Part shown: piece by piece, positions 36,295 to 44,391 of the stretch
Layout: each line of letters opens with the position of its first letter
Position numbering within the stretch: position 1 is the first letter of the stretch
Assembly: GCF_030811095.1 (NCBI RefSeq)
Contig: NZ_JAUSQL010000001.1
Span: forward strand, 1,054,001-1,118,000
Source: Trueperella abortisuis
GTDB taxonomy: Bacteria > Actinomycetota > Actinomycetes > Actinomycetales > Actinomycetaceae
Reading direction: 5' to 3'
Length of the DNA stretch: 64,000 nt
The notes under the pieces: model-generated
What the model was told of the DNA's origin: nothing
Databases searched by the model: none
What the model saw: only the letters and a program-made list of their open reading frames with translations
Position numbers and translations under genes: made by a program

Positions 36295-37647
36295 ATGTTT
36301 GAAGACGCAGATGAGATGACACGCGAGATCCTGTCGGCATGGAAGAAGCGCCCGGCCAAGCACCAGCCGGCCTACCCGGATGCCGCGTTTCTGAGCACGA
36401 CCGTCGACTATCTGCGATCCCTGCCCCCGCTGATCTTCGCGGGTGAGGCAGATTCCCTCACTGCGGAGATGGCGCGGGCCTCCCGCGGTGAAACCTTTGT
36501 GCTCCAGGGCGGGGACTGTGCGGAGTCCTTTGCGGACGCCACGGCGGACCGCATCCGCGCCAAGATCCGCACGATCTTGCAGATGGCGGTGGTGCTGACG
36601 TACTCGGCCTCGGTGCCGGTGGTCAAACTCGGCCGGATAGCCGGTCAATACGCGAAACCGCGTTCGAACCCCATGGAGAGTCGCGATGGCCTCGAGCTAC
36701 CCTCTTACATGGGCGACGCCGTCAACGGGCACGCCTTCACGCCCGAGTCGCGCACGCCGGACCCGCATCGCCTGGTGGAGGCCTACCAGCATTCGGCGGC
36801 CACCCTCAACTTGATTCGCGCCTTCACGGGCGGCGGATTCGCGGACTTGACGAAGGTCCACGAATGGAACCGTGGCTTCTCCGCCAATCCGGCCTACCAC
36901 CGCTACATGGCGATGGCGCGCGAGATTGACCGCGCCATGCAGTTCATGCGGGCCGCGGGCGCGTTCACCGATTCGCTGAAGACGGTCGACTTCTACTCCT
37001 CCCACGAGGCGCTCCTGCTCGACTACGAGGACGCGATGACCCGCATCGACTCGCGCACCGGGTTGCCCTACAACACCGGCGCGCACTTCCTGTGGATCGG
37101 GGAGCGCACGCGCGACGCCGACGGCGCACACGTGGAGATGCTCTCCCACGTGCAGAATCCGATCGGCGTGAAGATCGGCCCGAACGCCACCACGGATGAG
37201 GTGCGCGCCCTCGTGGACAAGCTCAACCCGGAGGGCAAGGAAGGGCGCCTGACGATCATCACTCGCCTCGGCGCCGACAAGGTGGAAAGCCACCTGCCAA
37301 AGATCATCGAGGCGGTTTGCGCCGACGGTCGACCCGTGACGTGGATGTGCGACCCGATGCACGGCAACACCATCTCCGTGGGTGGCTTCAAGACGCGCCG
37401 GCTTGACGACGTGCTCGACGAGGTGCGCGGCTTCTTCCGGGTTCACCGTGAGATGGGTACGATCCCGGGCGGCCTCCACATCGAGCTGACCGGTGACGAC
37501 GTCACCGAGGTGCTCGGCGGCTCGGAGGCTGTCGTGGCGGACAGGCTGGGCGAGCGCTACGAAACCCTGGTCGATCCCCGGCTCAACCACCAGCAGTCCC
37601 TCGAGCTGGCCTTCCTCGTCTCCGAAATCCTACGTGAGGACTTCTAA
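36295..37647 (+). CDS. aroG: Class II 3-deoxy-7-phosphoheptulonate synthase
   Basis: 450-aa plant-type (class II) DAHP synthase, first enzyme of the shikimate pathway, condensing PEP with erythrose 4-phosphate. Motifs include FVLQGGDCAESF with the metal Cys, SYMGDAVNG, FWIGERTR, VKIGPNATTDE, WMCDPMHGNT with the metal-binding His, and GGLHIELTG. The start sits 7 bases after TAGAAT. It is convergent with the PASTA kinase gene, as in mycobacteria (aroG-pknL neighbourhood). Confidence 0.95.
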   Translation: MFEDADEMTREILSAWKKRPAKHQPAYPDAAFLSTTVDYLRSLPPLIFAGEADSLTAEMARASRGETFVLQGGDCAESFADATADRIRAKIRTILQMAVVLTYSASVPVVKLGRIAGQYAKPRSNPMESRDGLELPSYMGDAVNGHAFTPESRTPDPHRLVEAYQHSAATLNLIRAFTGGGFADLTKVHEWNRGFSANPAYHRYMAMAREIDRAMQFMRAAGAFTDSLKTVDFYSSHEALLLDYEDAMTRIDSRTGLPYNTGAHFLWIGERTRDADGAHVEMLSHVQNPIGVKIGPNATTDEVRALVDKLNPEGKEGRLTIITRLGADKVESHLPKIIEAVCADGRPVTWMCDPMHGNTISVGGFKTRRLDDVLDEVRGFFRVHREMGTIPGGLHIELTGDDVTEVLGGSEAVVADRLGERYETLVDPRLNHQQSLELAFLVSEILREDF

Positions 37648-37686
37648 CCCGGCCTCGCTAACCCGGCCTCGCTAACCCGGCCTTGC
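37645..37686. repeat. Three 14-bp tandem repeats at the aroG stop codon
   Basis: TAACCCGGCCTCGC is present at 37645, 37659 and 37673 (third copy with one change), followed by a degenerate CTAGCCCGGC. The first copy contains the aroG stop TAA; since 14 is not a multiple of 3, the three copies put TAA in all three frames. Confidence 0.85.
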
Positions 37687-37702
37687 GCTAGCCCGGCTCC
37701 TT

Positions 37703-39721
37703 CTAGACGATCGTGATCGTGATGACGGATCCGGGCTTGACCTTCTCCCCGGCGCCGGGCGACTGAGCTCGCACGGTCCCGAAGTATCCGCCGAGGAAGC
37801 GCTCGTAGGCGACGACGAACCCGGCCGACTCGAGGATCTTGGCCGCCTCGCCCTCCTGTTTGCCGAAGACGTTGGGTACCTCGATCAGTTCCGGTCCCTT
37901 GGATACCGTTAGCGCGATGGCGTCGCCGCGATAGCGGGACTCGCCGGCTGCGGGGTCTTGGCTGATGACGACGCCGGCCTTCACGGTGTCGGAGTATTCC
38001 TCGGTCACGGAGCTGGCGAGCCCGAGTTCTTTCAGACGCGCGTTGGCGGAGTCGAGCGTGTCGCGGGTCAGGTCCGGCACCGAGATAGGCTCGCGACCGA
38101 GGGAGACGGTCAGCTTCACCGGGCTCGAGTGCGGCACGGACTGGCCCGCTTCCGGGGTCTGGGAGATGATGGATCCTTCTGGGACTGTCTCCGAATAGGC
38201 TTGCGTGGGTTCGGAGGTGAGGCGTGCGTCGTTAAGGATCGTTGTCGCCTCCTCCTTCGTCTTGCCCACGACGTCGGGCACGTTGACGTGTTCGACGCCA
38301 AGGGAGACCGTCATGGTCACGAGCTTGGAGGGATGGATGGGCTCGCCGACGTCGGGGTCGACGCGGATAATGAATCCTTCTTCGATGTCGTCGGAATAAT
38401 CCTTGGCCACCTCGTAAGTGAGCCCGGCGTCGGTGAGGGCCGTCTCGGCGTCCGCCTGGGTGAGATTGATGACGTTGGGGACGTTGACACGCAGGCCGGG
38501 GCCCTCGGTGTAGTACCACCACAGCCCGTAGCCGGCGCCACCGATGAGTGCGATGAGGACCACGAGCAGGATGGGCCAGCGCCGGCGGCGCGGCTTGCCG
38601 GGACTAACCTGAGTGTGGTGACGACCCTCCTCGAGGATCGCGGTGCGCGAGACGGCGGGCGGGATGCTGGCCGGCTGAGCGTTCATCGCGGATCCCGCCG
38701 CGGCGGTCGAGCCAACCGAGCGCCCCTCGGATTGCGATGCCGGGGCAGCTGGGGCGTCGTCGTCGGGTATCGCTGACGTGCCGCCCGAGGGGATCCGCGC
38801 AGGCTCGGTGGGGAAGACGGGGATGCGCCGGATGAGCGTCTCCTCGGGCAGGGATGCGATCACGTCGGTCAGCGCATCGAGGGCGGCCCGGGCGTTGATG
38901 GGGCGCTTGGATGGGCTCTTGGCGGTGAACAGCGCAATGAGGGAGTCCACGGCGGCGGGCATCCACTCGGCCTGGTCGGCCAGGCGCGGCATCGTCTCGT
39001 TGACGTGCTTGAAGGCCACGTTCATCGCGGTCTCGCCGCGGAAGGGCAGTTGGCCGGCGATCAGCTCATAGAGCATGACGCCCACCGAGTAAATATCGGC
39101 CGTCTTCGACGTGGTGCCGTCAGAGATGAACTCGGGAGCCACGTAGCCGACCGTGCCAAGCATCGAGTTCGTGTGGGTTGAGGTGGCGTCGCTCGCGGCG
39201 CGGGCTAGGCCGAAGTCGGTGAGCTTGGCCTGGAAGCGGGGTTCGAGCGACGTCGTGACGAGCGGCTCGGTGAGCAAGACGTTTTCGGGTTTGATGTCGC
39301 GGTGAATGATGCCGGCGTCGTGGGCGACAGCGAGCCCTTCGAGAACCTGGCGGGTCAGTTCGAGGCTGATGCCGAGCGGGAGGGAGCCGTATGTGTTCAG
39401 CTCCGAGCGCAGGTCCGGCCCGGACATGAGCTCCATCACGAGGTAGGGGCGGTCGCCGGTGGGCAGGGAGGCGACCCCCTGGTCGTGTACGGCAACGATG
39501 TACTGGCTCGACAGTCCGGCGGCGGCTCGCGCCTCCGAGATGAAGCGGCGCACGAAGTCGGGCTGCTCGGCCAGGTGGGCGTGGATGACCTTGATCGCGA
39601 CCTTGCGCTCGAGGCGCCGGTCCGAGGCCTGGTAGACGGTCGCCATGCCGCCGCGCGCGATACGCGCACTGATAACGTAGCGCTCGTCAATGACCTCGCC
39701 GAGGAGTGGATCAGGTTTCAC
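37703..39721 (-). CDS. Ser/Thr protein kinase with four PASTA domains
   Basis: 672-aa membrane kinase. The N-terminal kinase domain (about 15-290) has the Gly loop ARGGMATVY, Lys44 (VAIKV), catalytic Asp142 (HRDIKPEN), Asp169 (DFG) and the activation-loop GTVGYVAPE. A Pro/Ala-rich juxtamembrane region precedes one transmembrane helix (WPILLVVLIALIGGAGYGLW), and four extracellular PASTA repeats begin VNVPNV, VNVPDV, ISVPDL and IEVPNV. PASTA domains bind muropeptides, so it probably senses cell-wall state. Position beside aroG, an Rv2175c-like gene and a prenyl synthase matches PknL of mycobacteria, though mycobacterial PknL lacks or has fewer PASTA units. The GTG start has TAAGGT 8 bases upstream and also an AGGAAG. 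Confidence 0.93.
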   Translation of the reverse strand: MKPDPLLGEVIDERYVISARIARGGMATVYQASDRRLERKVAIKVIHAHLAEQPDFVRRFISEARAAAGLSSQYIVAVHDQGVASLPTGDRPYLVMELMSGPDLRSELNTYGSLPLGISLELTRQVLEGLAVAHDAGIIHRDIKPENVLLTEPLVTTSLEPRFQAKLTDFGLARAASDATSTHTNSMLGTVGYVAPEFISDGTTSKTADIYSVGVMLYELIAGQLPFRGETAMNVAFKHVNETMPRLADQAEWMPAAVDSLIALFTAKSPSKRPINARAALDALTDVIASLPEETLIRRIPVFPTEPARIPSGGTSAIPDDDAPAAPASQSEGRSVGSTAAAGSAMNAQPASIPPAVSRTAILEEGRHHTQVSPGKPRRRRWPILLVVLIALIGGAGYGLWWYYTEGPGLRVNVPNVINLTQADAETALTDAGLTYEVAKDYSDDIEEGFIIRVDPDVGEPIHPSKLVTMTVSLGVEHVNVPDVVGKTKEEATTILNDARLTSEPTQAYSETVPEGSIISQTPEAGQSVPHSSPVKLTVSLGREPISVPDLTRDTLDSANARLKELGLASSVTEEYSDTVKAGVVISQDPAAGESRYRGDAIALTVSKGPELIEVPNVFGKQEGEAAKILESAGFVVAYERFLGGYFGTVRAQSPGAGEKVKPGSVITITIV

Positions 39722-39740
39722 GCTTCCTACCTTAGCGAAA

Positions 39741-39769
39741 GCCGGTCACTCCGAAGAAGAGTGACCGGC
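39741..39769 (-). terminator. Terminator of the LysM transglycosylase gene
   Basis: GCCGGTCACTC pairs with GAGTGACCGGC (11 bp, 7-base loop) between the transglycosylase stop and the kinase start; on the minus strand it is followed by TTTCGC. Confidence 0.65.
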
Positions 39770-39786
39770 CGTGTCTTTCGCCGATG

Positions 39787-41058
39787 TTAGAAACGGGCCA
39801 TCGCGGCCTTGACCTTCGCGACGTACGCGACAGTGTCGGGGCGCATGCCGTACTTGCGTACGCCGCCCAGGCCCTGGTAGTAGCCGGCGATGCCCTGGTC
39901 GAGGTTCGCGGCGGAGCTTTGCAAGGAGCGGATGATCGCCACGCCCGCAACGACGTTGTCGTAGGGGTCGAGCAGGTCGAGGTTGCGTCCCACCAGCTGG
40001 GAGGCCCACTGGCCCGAGGACGGGATGACCTGCATGGTGCCGACCGCATTGGCGGGGGATACCGCCGTGGCGTCGAAGCCGGACTCGACGAAGGCGTGCG
40101 CGAGGGCGAGCTTGGGATCCACGCCTAGCTGCCGGGCGACGCTGACGATCATCGACTGGACCTCGGCGCGCGAGGGCTGGTCGCGGTTGATGAGGGCGTA
40201 CTTGTTCTCGTTTGCCGCGTTCACCGTAGAGTCGGCGTAGGTGTAGCCGGGGAAGTTGTTCTGCACCAGCTGGGGCCTGGCCGACGACGTCGACTGACCG
40301 GTCACCTGCTGAGGTGCGGCCTGCGGGGCTGCTGCCGGGGAGGCGGCGCCGATGAGGAGCTTTTGGCCGACGCCGATCCGGTTCGGGTTAGAGATGCCGT
40401 TGGCGGCGGCGATGGCCGCGACGCTCGTGCCGTGCTTGGCCGCAATTGCCGAGAGTGTATCGCCGGCGCGGACCACGTAGGTGGTGGCGGGGGTGGTCTC
40501 GGCCTTCGGGGCTGAGGCCGGGGCCGGCGTCGTGGACGCGGCGGCGGGGGAGGCTTGTGGCGTCGTCGACGTTGCGGCAGAAATGGTCAGGCGTAGGCCG
40601 ACGTGGATGAGGTTGGGGTTGGCGATGGAGTTATCGGCGGCGAGCTTGGCGACCGTCGTGCCGTGGGCGGCGGCGATCTGGCCTAGCGTATCGCCGGCCT
40701 TGACCACGTAGATCGTTGAGGTTGCGGCCGGCGCGGAGGCTGGCGCGGAGGTCGGCGCGGAGACGCTGGTGGCGGCGCTCGGAATCCTCAGCTGCTGGCC
40801 GGGGAAAATGAGGTTGATCGAACGCAACGAGTTGGCCTGTGCGATGGCGTTGACCGTGGTGCCGGAGCGCTTGGCGATCGAGTAGAGCGTGTCACCGGGC
40901 TTGACCTGGTAGGTCATCTCGGGCTGCTTGACAACCGGGGACTTGAAGACCGGGCTCTGCGGCGCCGGGGCAGTGGCGGCCTGCGCGGTTGGCGCAATGA
41001 ACGTGGCTGCAGTGGTTGCTGCGAGTGCGGCACCGGAGCGCCGAATCCATGAGGACAT
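39787..41058 (-). CDS. Secreted lytic transglycosylase with three LysM domains
   Basis: 423-aa exported cell-wall hydrolase. Signal peptide about 1-28 (ends APTAQA). LysM domains at about 50-93, 117-160 and 194-237 (YQVKPGDTLYSIAKRSG, YVVKAGDTLGQIAAAHG, YVVRAGDTLSAIAAKHG) are joined by Ala/Pro/Ser linkers. The C-terminal SLT-type domain (about 295-423) has the catalytic Glu325 in AHAFVESGFD and the AVGTMQVIPSSG motif. GGAGG precedes the ATG, and GTTAC/GTAAC boxes upstream suggest MtrA control. It lies between the PASTA kinase and the Rv2175c-like gene. Confidence 0.93.
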   Translation of the reverse strand: MSSWIRRSGAALAATTAATFIAPTAQAATAPAPQSPVFKSPVVKQPEMTYQVKPGDTLYSIAKRSGTTVNAIAQANSLRSINLIFPGQQLRIPSAATSVSAPTSAPASAPAATSTIYVVKAGDTLGQIAAAHGTTVAKLAADNSIANPNLIHVGLRLTISAATSTTPQASPAAASTTPAPASAPKAETTPATTYVVRAGDTLSAIAAKHGTSVAAIAAANGISNPNRIGVGQKLLIGAASPAAAPQAAPQQVTGQSTSSARPQLVQNNFPGYTYADSTVNAANENKYALINRDQPSRAEVQSMIVSVARQLGVDPKLALAHAFVESGFDATAVSPANAVGTMQVIPSSGQWASQLVGRNLDLLDPYDNVVAGVAIIRSLQSSAANLDQGIAGYYQGLGGVRKYGMRPDTVAYVAKVKAAMARF

Positions 41059-41075
41059 GGAACCTCCATACGTTC

Positions 41076-41116
41076 GTTACAAATGCGACGATTGTGTAAC
41101 GAGATGAAATTGTTAC
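41076..41116. promoter_or_regulatory. Three GTTAC/GTAAC boxes upstream of the transglycosylase gene
   Basis: GTTAC at 41076-41080, GTAAC at 41096-41100 and GTTAC at 41112-41116; the first two form an inverted repeat CGTTACA...TGTAACG. MtrA of actinobacteria binds repeated GTTAC-like pentamers upstream of peptidoglycan hydrolase genes, so this is a candidate site; spacing is not the textbook direct repeat. Confidence 0.4.
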
Positions 41117-41182
41117 TGATGATTCATCTGAGACAATAGTCGACTTGCCGGCGTGTTGCCACCCAAATTTCAGAAAGTGGGC

Positions 41183-41188
41183 TATATT
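41183..41188 (+). promoter_or_regulatory. -10 element (TATATT) of Rv2175c-like gene, leaderless
   Basis: TATATT ends 7 bases before the GTG at 41195. Confidence 0.55.
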
Positions 41189-41194
41189 GTGCCC

Positions 41195-41545
41195 GTGTTT
41201 GATGAGCTTGAATTTCTGTCCGTGCCCGAAATTGGCCATAAACTGGGGATTCGCCAGCAGGACGTGCGCGCAATGCTGCACGATCGTAAGCTACTTGCCG
41301 TGCGCCGCGGACCGAATCGCGCCCTCGCGATCAGCGTTGACCAAATCGTAACCCGAGATGGGCTCGACACGGCTCTGCCATCTCTGCACGGCACGCTCAC
41401 CATGCTCGCCGACCGTGGTTACGACGACGAGGAGGCCTTCGCCTGGCTCCACGCCCCGGAGGCGGAGCTGGGCACCACGCCGATCGAGGCGCTACGGCGC
41501 GGGCACCACAAGGCCGTTCGCCGCGTCATCCTCGGCCTCGGATAA
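41195..41545 (+). CDS. Rv2175c-like DNA-binding protein
   Basis: 116-aa protein with an N-terminal winged helix-turn-helix (FLSVPEIGHKLGIRQQDVRAMLHDRKLL) and a C-terminal alpha-helical region (LTMLADRGYDDEEAFAWLH). Family members such as mycobacterial Rv2175c are DNA-binding substrates of the kinase PknL, encoded next door here as well. The GTG at 41195 follows TATATT by 7 bases; a longer frame from 41153 would include the promoter. The 3' end is duplicated just after the stop codon. Confidence 0.8.
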   Translation: MFDELEFLSVPEIGHKLGIRQQDVRAMLHDRKLLAVRRGPNRALAISVDQIVTRDGLDTALPSLHGTLTMLADRGYDDEEAFAWLHAPEAELGTTPIEALRRGHHKAVRRVILGLG

Positions 41546-41572
41546 CCGCGGTTCGGCCTCGGATAACCGCGG
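41532..41572. repeat. 21-bp tandem duplication of gene 3' end
   Basis: TCGGCCTCGGATAACCGCGG at 41532-41551 recurs at 41553-41572. The copy carries the last codons and stop TAA of the Rv2175c-like gene in the same frame. Confidence 0.85.
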
Positions 41573-41593
41573 GATGAGTCGAGGACTTCGCGC

Positions 41594-42643
41594 CTAGAAG
41601 CGCCGCTCCTCGAGGTTGCTCATCGCCGCGCGCAACATCGGCGCCTCGGGTAGCTGCGCGGCAGCTACCAGGGCCCGCTCCTCATAGTCCCGGATCATCT
41701 TCTCGTGCGCCTCGAAGGCTCCCGATGAACGCACAATCTGACGTACCTGCTCGACGCCGTCCTCGCTCAGGTCGTAACCGAGGGCGGCGTCGATGACGGC
41801 GCGGTCGGCGTCGGTGGCCATCTCCCGTACGAGGGCGAGCAGAACAGTGTGTTTGCCCTCGCGGATATCGCCGCCGGCCGGCTTGCCGGTCTGTTCGGGG
41901 CTACCGAAGATGCCGAGCTCGTCGTCGCGTAGCTGGAAGGCAATGCCAAGCGGGCGGCCCACGGCCGAGAGGGCATCAATGCCCGCGGGGGAGGCGCCGG
42001 CGAGCGCGCCGCCGATCATGAGGGGAAGCTCGACGGAGTAGCGGGCGGACTTGTGGCGCAGGACGAGCAGGGCGTCGTTCAAAGCGGTGCTGAGGTCATC
42101 GGTGAGTGCGCTCGTTTCGGCGCGCAGGTCGAGGTACTGGCCGTATGCGGTCTCGGCGGTCATCTCGTGAAAGAGCTGTCGTGCGCGTGCATGGGCTCCG
42201 GGGGAGGTGGCCTCGGCCCGGTCGATCTCGAGGGCTGCCAGGGAGAGGAGAAAATCGCCGAGGAGGATGGCGGCCTTCACGCCGAAGATGTCCGCGTCAC
42301 CCGTCATGGCGAGGTCGCGATGCGTGGCGGCGAAGGCGCGATGGGTGGCGGGCTTGCCGCGCCGAGTATGGGACTCGTCGATAACGTCGTCGTGAACGAG
42401 GGCAGAGAGTTGGTAGAGCTCGGCTGCGGTTCCGGCGTGGACGGGATGGCCGCTGCCGCCGAAGGCCTCATGCCCGGCGGCGATCAGGAGGGCGCGTGTG
42501 CGCTTGCCGGAGGCGGCCAGTGTGCGTGCCGGGGCGAGGAACTCCCGCCAGGAGCCGGTTGCGGCGGGGTCGTCGATGAAGGGCGCGGATTGATCAAGCG
42601 CGCGGATAAGGCTGTCCGAGACGGCCGAGCGATAACTCTCCAT
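41594..42643 (-). CDS. idsA: Polyprenyl diphosphate synthase
   Basis: 349-aa trans-prenyltransferase that extends allylic diphosphates with isopentenyl diphosphate. The first Asp-rich motif is LVHDDVIDESHTRRG and the second is QLRDDELGIFG, in which the last Asp is Gly, as in several actinobacterial IdsA enzymes. GKRTRALL and KHTVLLAL are substrate-binding Lys/Arg regions. Chain length cannot be read with certainty. The ATG at 42643 is 7 bases after TAGGCT (42650-42655). Confidence 0.9.
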   Translation of the reverse strand: MESYRSAVSDSLIRALDQSAPFIDDPAATGSWREFLAPARTLAASGKRTRALLIAAGHEAFGGSGHPVHAGTAAELYQLSALVHDDVIDESHTRRGKPATHRAFAATHRDLAMTGDADIFGVKAAILLGDFLLSLAALEIDRAEATSPGAHARARQLFHEMTAETAYGQYLDLRAETSALTDDLSTALNDALLVLRHKSARYSVELPLMIGGALAGASPAGIDALSAVGRPLGIAFQLRDDELGIFGSPEQTGKPAGGDIREGKHTVLLALVREMATDADRAVIDAALGYDLSEDGVEQVRQIVRSSGAFEAHEKMIRDYEERALVAAAQLPEAPMLRAAMSNLEERRF

Positions 42644-42649
42644 GCCCTG

Positions 42650-42655
42650 AGCCTA
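42650..42655 (-). promoter_or_regulatory. -10 element (TAGGCT) of idsA, leaderless
   Basis: TAGGCT on the minus strand ends 7 bases before the idsA ATG. Confidence 0.5.
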
Positions 42656-42699
42656 ACGGCACGGCCGAAAATTAACCACATCCTGCTATCGCGCGTAGG

Positions 42700-42719
42700 C
42701 TATCCACATTTGTGGGTAT
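42700..42719. promoter_or_regulatory. DnaA-box-like imperfect palindrome
   Basis: CTATCCACA and TGTGGGTAT face each other across TT. The left half differs at one position from the DnaA box TTATCCACA and the right half is similar. It lies in the divergent idsA-DUF4192 gap. Could equally be an operator. Confidence 0.35.
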
Positions 42720-42760
42720 ACCCGGCCGGTGGAGGGGGACGAGTCGTCAATACTTGCGCT

Positions 42761-43864
42761 ATGGACACAATACGACTGAACCACCCTCATGAAATCCTGG
42801 CACTGTTCCCCTACCTCTTCGGCTTCACTCCGAAAGACTCGATCGTGCTGGTCGCCCTCAAGGGCTCACACGGCATCCCAGGCGGACCCGTCGCTCGCGT
42901 GGACGCGCCCACAGTCCAGGCCGGTCTGATCGACCTCGCCCTCGAGTTCATTGACACGTTTTGCGTGCAGGACCTCTACATCGGCTGGTACGGCGCGAAC
43001 CTACGCGACATGCTCGATGACCGCGAGTCGGTCGACATCCTCGACACCGTCGGTCTTGCCAGCCAGCACTTCGTCGCCATGCGCACGGGTGGGACGGGCA
43101 TGGTTAACGTGGGCTTGACCGACTACGAGTCGTGGGTGACGTGCATCGACGCCCGCGCAGGCGTCTGGGAAGAGCTGGCAGGCGCGGACCTCGTCAGGCC
43201 TTTCGGCGAGCTCCAGGCCGCCCCGGCCGTCGCCCAGGCCGTCTTCGACGGGGTAGCACCTGTGGGCAATCAGCCGCTGCGCTCCCGCGAGCGCCTCGCC
43301 TGGTCCGAACGCAGGGAGGCGGTGATGGCCTCGCGGGCCTGGCGGGCGAACAAGCGCCGCGGGGTTCGCCTGTGGCAGGAGGTGCTCGATCAGCTGGCCG
43401 CCGGGGCCGACTACGTCAGCGCCGTCGGAACCGAGGAGAAGGCCGGCCAACTCAATGCCGCGCTCCGCGACGTCCTGCTTCGCGACCAGCTCATCTTGTT
43501 CGGCGTGGACGAGGGCACCGTCAAGATCGGCGGCATCTCGGCCCGGCAGCTAACGAAGAAGCTCGCCGCCGTCGGGGAACCATCCCCGACGCGTATCGCG
43601 TTGATGATGGCCCTGTTCGAGTATCTGGCCGAGCGTTCCGACGACGACGACGCGGCGCCGTCCGCGATCGCCGGCTACCTCGCCTGGTGGCAGGGAGATA
43701 CCGAGCGCGCGATGAGCAACGCGGCTCAGGCAATGAACTCCGACCATCACTACCCGCTCGCGAAGCTCGTTCTTCACGCCTTGCACGTCAACCTGCCCTC
43801 GCCGAAGGACATCGCGTCCAAGCCCAGCCGCGAGTGTGAACCGTCTTGGAATACGGCCGAATAA
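42761..43864 (+). CDS. DUF4192 protein
   Basis: 367-aa protein of the actinobacterial DUF4192 family. The start MDTIRLNHPHEILALFPYLFGFTPKDSIVLVAL matches the family opening (PxEllAalPyLLGFxPxdSlVl; key part FPYLFGFTPKDSIV). A C-terminal part with AIAGYLAWWQGDTERAM and ALxxDPxYxLA-like AMNSDHHYPLAKLV is also diagnostic. Cytosolic; function unknown. An open frame extends 700 bases upstream across idsA but has no family support. Confidence 0.88.
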   Translation: MDTIRLNHPHEILALFPYLFGFTPKDSIVLVALKGSHGIPGGPVARVDAPTVQAGLIDLALEFIDTFCVQDLYIGWYGANLRDMLDDRESVDILDTVGLASQHFVAMRTGGTGMVNVGLTDYESWVTCIDARAGVWEELAGADLVRPFGELQAAPAVAQAVFDGVAPVGNQPLRSRERLAWSERREAVMASRAWRANKRRGVRLWQEVLDQLAAGADYVSAVGTEEKAGQLNAALRDVLLRDQLILFGVDEGTVKIGGISARQLTKKLAAVGEPSPTRIALMMALFEYLAERSDDDDAAPSAIAGYLAWWQGDTERAMSNAAQAMNSDHHYPLAKLVLHALHVNLPSPKDIASKPSRECEPSWNTAE

Positions 43865-43869
43865 ACGTG

Positions 43870-43889
43870 TACATTTACGAATAAATGTG
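43870..43889. promoter_or_regulatory. AT-rich palindrome upstream of universal stress gene
   Basis: ACATTTA (43871-43877) and TAAATGT (43882-43888) are perfect inverted arms around CGAA, 17 bases before the ATG of the next gene. It could be an operator or a short hairpin in the leader. Confidence 0.4.
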
Positions 43890-43905
43890 ACAAGGAAGGT
43901 GCGCC

Positions 43906-44304
43906 ATGCCGGTAATTGTTCCTGTCAGCCGCGGTGAGCGCGACGATGCGCTCGCCAGCGCGATCGACCTGTGTAGGCGCGAAGACCGCCTGCTTATTGC
44001 TCTTCTTCATCGTCCCCTTGGTCACTTTGACCAGGAGAGTATCGACGCGGAGGTCGACGAGCTTACCGATCGCCTGGATAGCGCCGACATCGGTTTTCGG
44101 ATCGAGGTGCGCGTCGATGAAAAGGATCTGGCCAGGCAGATCTCGGATCTGGCGCAGGATGGCTCCTCGCTCGTCGTCGTCTCGCTTGCGCACAAGCCCG
44201 CCGGCGGAAAGCTGATCCTCGGCTCACAGATTCAAAAGCTTCTTCTTGAGTGCCCGTGTTCGGTGCTTGTGGTGCGAGAGCAGCCACATGAGGGGAATAT
44301 GTAA
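43906..44304 (+). CDS. Universal stress protein (UspA family)
   Basis: 132-aa single-domain UspA-fold protein. VIVPVSRGERDDALASAIDLC forms the first strand and helix, and the C-terminal GSQIQKLLLECPCSVLVVRE matches the conserved GS-x-(4)-LL-x3-PCSVLVVR end; the ATP-binding G-2x-G-9x-G(S/T) motif is only partly kept. AAGGAAGG precedes the ATG. Confidence 0.85.
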   Translation: MPVIVPVSRGERDDALASAIDLCRREDRLLIALLHRPLGHFDQESIDAEVDELTDRLDSADIGFRIEVRVDEKDLARQISDLAQDGSSLVVVSLAHKPAGGKLILGSQIQKLLLECPCSVLVVREQPHEGNM

Positions 44305-44357
44305 GCTCTTTGTGCGTTGTCCTTGGTGGCGGAATAATGATTTATCACTATTGGCGC

Positions 44358-44363
44358 TATAAT
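44358..44363 (+). promoter_or_regulatory. -10 element (TATAAT) of the principal sigma gene
   Basis: A consensus TATAAT overlaps the first in-frame ATG (44362), which therefore cannot be translated from this promoter. Transcription would start near 44370, upstream of GAAAGG and the GTG at 44392. Confidence 0.6.
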
Positions 44364-44391
44364 GGGCGAGTTGTACTACGAAAGGTTGCAT

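Noticed and set aside
37645..37700. CRISPR-like array
   Set aside because: Units are 14 bases with no spacers; it is a plain tandem repeat.
42053..42760. 700-base upstream extension of the DUF4192 frame
   Set aside because: It overlaps idsA on the other strand and the family start begins at 42761.
44362..44391. First in-frame ATG of the sigma factor gene
   Set aside because: It lies within the TATAAT hexamer, upstream of the expected transcript start.
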